This document shows, one piece after another, positions 5,236 to 5,396 of a DNA stretch of 5,396 bases. Position 1 is the first letter of the stretch. Every line of letters begins with the position of its first letter. The DNA is from Modestobacter sp. (GTDB lineage Bacteria > Actinomycetota > Actinomycetes > Mycobacteriales > Geodermatophilaceae). The translations under genes and the position numbers were made by a program. The notes under the pieces were generated by a model. The model had not been told where the DNA came from and did no database searches. It saw nothing but the letters and a program-made list of their open reading frames with translations. The stretch lies in the NCBI GenBank assembly GCA_025966175.1, contig JAOPVN010000083.1:1-5396 (forward strand), given 5' to 3'.

Positions 5236-5269
5236 GTTGCCCTGGAAGGCAGTTCCCACCCAGGACAAC
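5236..5269. terminator. Hairpin between convergent SDR and dehydrogenase genes, probable bidirectional terminator
   Basis: GTTG (5236-5239) pairs with CAAC (5266-5269). After a C-A mismatch, CCTGG (5241-5245) pairs with CCAGG (5260-5264). The stem has nine Watson-Crick pairs with a 14-base loop that can pair further inside. It sits in the 83-bp gap between the SDR stop at 5200 and the convergent stop at 5284. There is no T-tract. Confidence 0.5.
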
Positions 5270-5283
5270 GCGTGCTGCCGTAC

Positions 5284-5396
5284 TCAGAACGAGGTGACGA
5301 CGGCGATCCCCGGCTCGCGCCCGACGGCGGCCAGCGCCGCCCCGGCGTCGTCCAGCCCGAGCTCCCGGGTCACCAGCAGCTCCGGGTGCAGCCGCC
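5284..5396 (-). CDS. Probable zinc-type alcohol dehydrogenase (MDR), C-terminal end only
   Basis: Read on the minus strand, the frame from the window edge to TGA (complement of 5284-5286) gives 36 residues: two leftover bases, then RLHPELLVTRELGLDDAG, continuing AALAAVG and ending GIAVVTSF. This matches the last part of medium-chain dehydrogenases, where a strand with x-P-x-L-V-T and a following L-D-x-A-x-x-A-L helix lead to a final Val-rich strand. The cofactor-binding and zinc sites lie beyond the window, so the family call rests on a short tail and the substrate cannot be guessed. It is convergent with the SDR gene, 83 bp away; a shared pathway is possible but not shown. Confidence 0.6.
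   Translation of the reverse strand, partial: RLHPELLVTRELGLDDAGAALAAVGREPGIAVVTSF

Noticed and set aside
4423..5268. 281-codon minus-strand open frame opposite the SDR gene
   Set aside because: Ser/Pro/Arg-rich shadow of a clearly coding Rossmann protein.

Overview
The window comes from a high-GC bacterium, most likely an actinomycete. The first 60 bases are 70% G+C, third codon positions are almost all G or C, GTG is used as a start, and long spurious open frames run antisense to the real genes. The protein families fit: a BetP-like BCCT carrier, an MscS channel, and a Thr/Ser/Pro-rich surface protein. The exact genus cannot be fixed from the sequence; a Geodermatophilaceae-like organism is only a guess.

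Layout, left to right. (1) 1-273 (+): the C-terminal end of a dihydrodipicolinate synthase (DapA) family gene. (2) 315-355: a long imperfect hairpin in the convergent gap, probably a bidirectional terminator. (3) 374-2197 (-): a 607-residue BCCT (betaine/carnitine/choline) transporter. (4) 2198-2415: a divergent control region with a perfect 20-bp palindrome next to the transporter start. (5) 2416-3321 (+): a three-helix MscS channel. It overlaps by ATGA with (6) 3318-3881 (+), a single-pass membrane protein with a Thr/Ser/Pro/Ala-rich outer tail. (7) 3922-4299 (-): a 125-residue four-helix membrane protein of unknown function. (8) 4397-5200 (+): a short-chain dehydrogenase/reductase (SDR) homologue that lacks all four usual catalytic residues and has an 8-bp-stem hairpin over its ribosome binding site. 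(9) 5284-5396 (-): the C-terminal end of what looks like a zinc-type alcohol dehydrogenase. Hairpins lie in all three convergent junctions. No tRNA, rRNA, CRISPR array or mobile element was seen.

The most coherent reading is an osmotic-balance locus. The BCCT carrier would import compatible solute with sodium under high osmolarity. The divergent MscS channel would release solute on osmotic downshift. The gene coupled to mscS encodes a cytoplasmic segment, one membrane helix and a long outer tail. That resembles the extra C-terminal part of the Corynebacterium glutamicum channel MscCG, so this pair may be a split form of an MscCG-type channel placed next to its BetP-type partner. This is an inference from architecture, not a homology result. 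The DapA, 125-residue, SDR and dehydrogenase genes show no clear link to this function.
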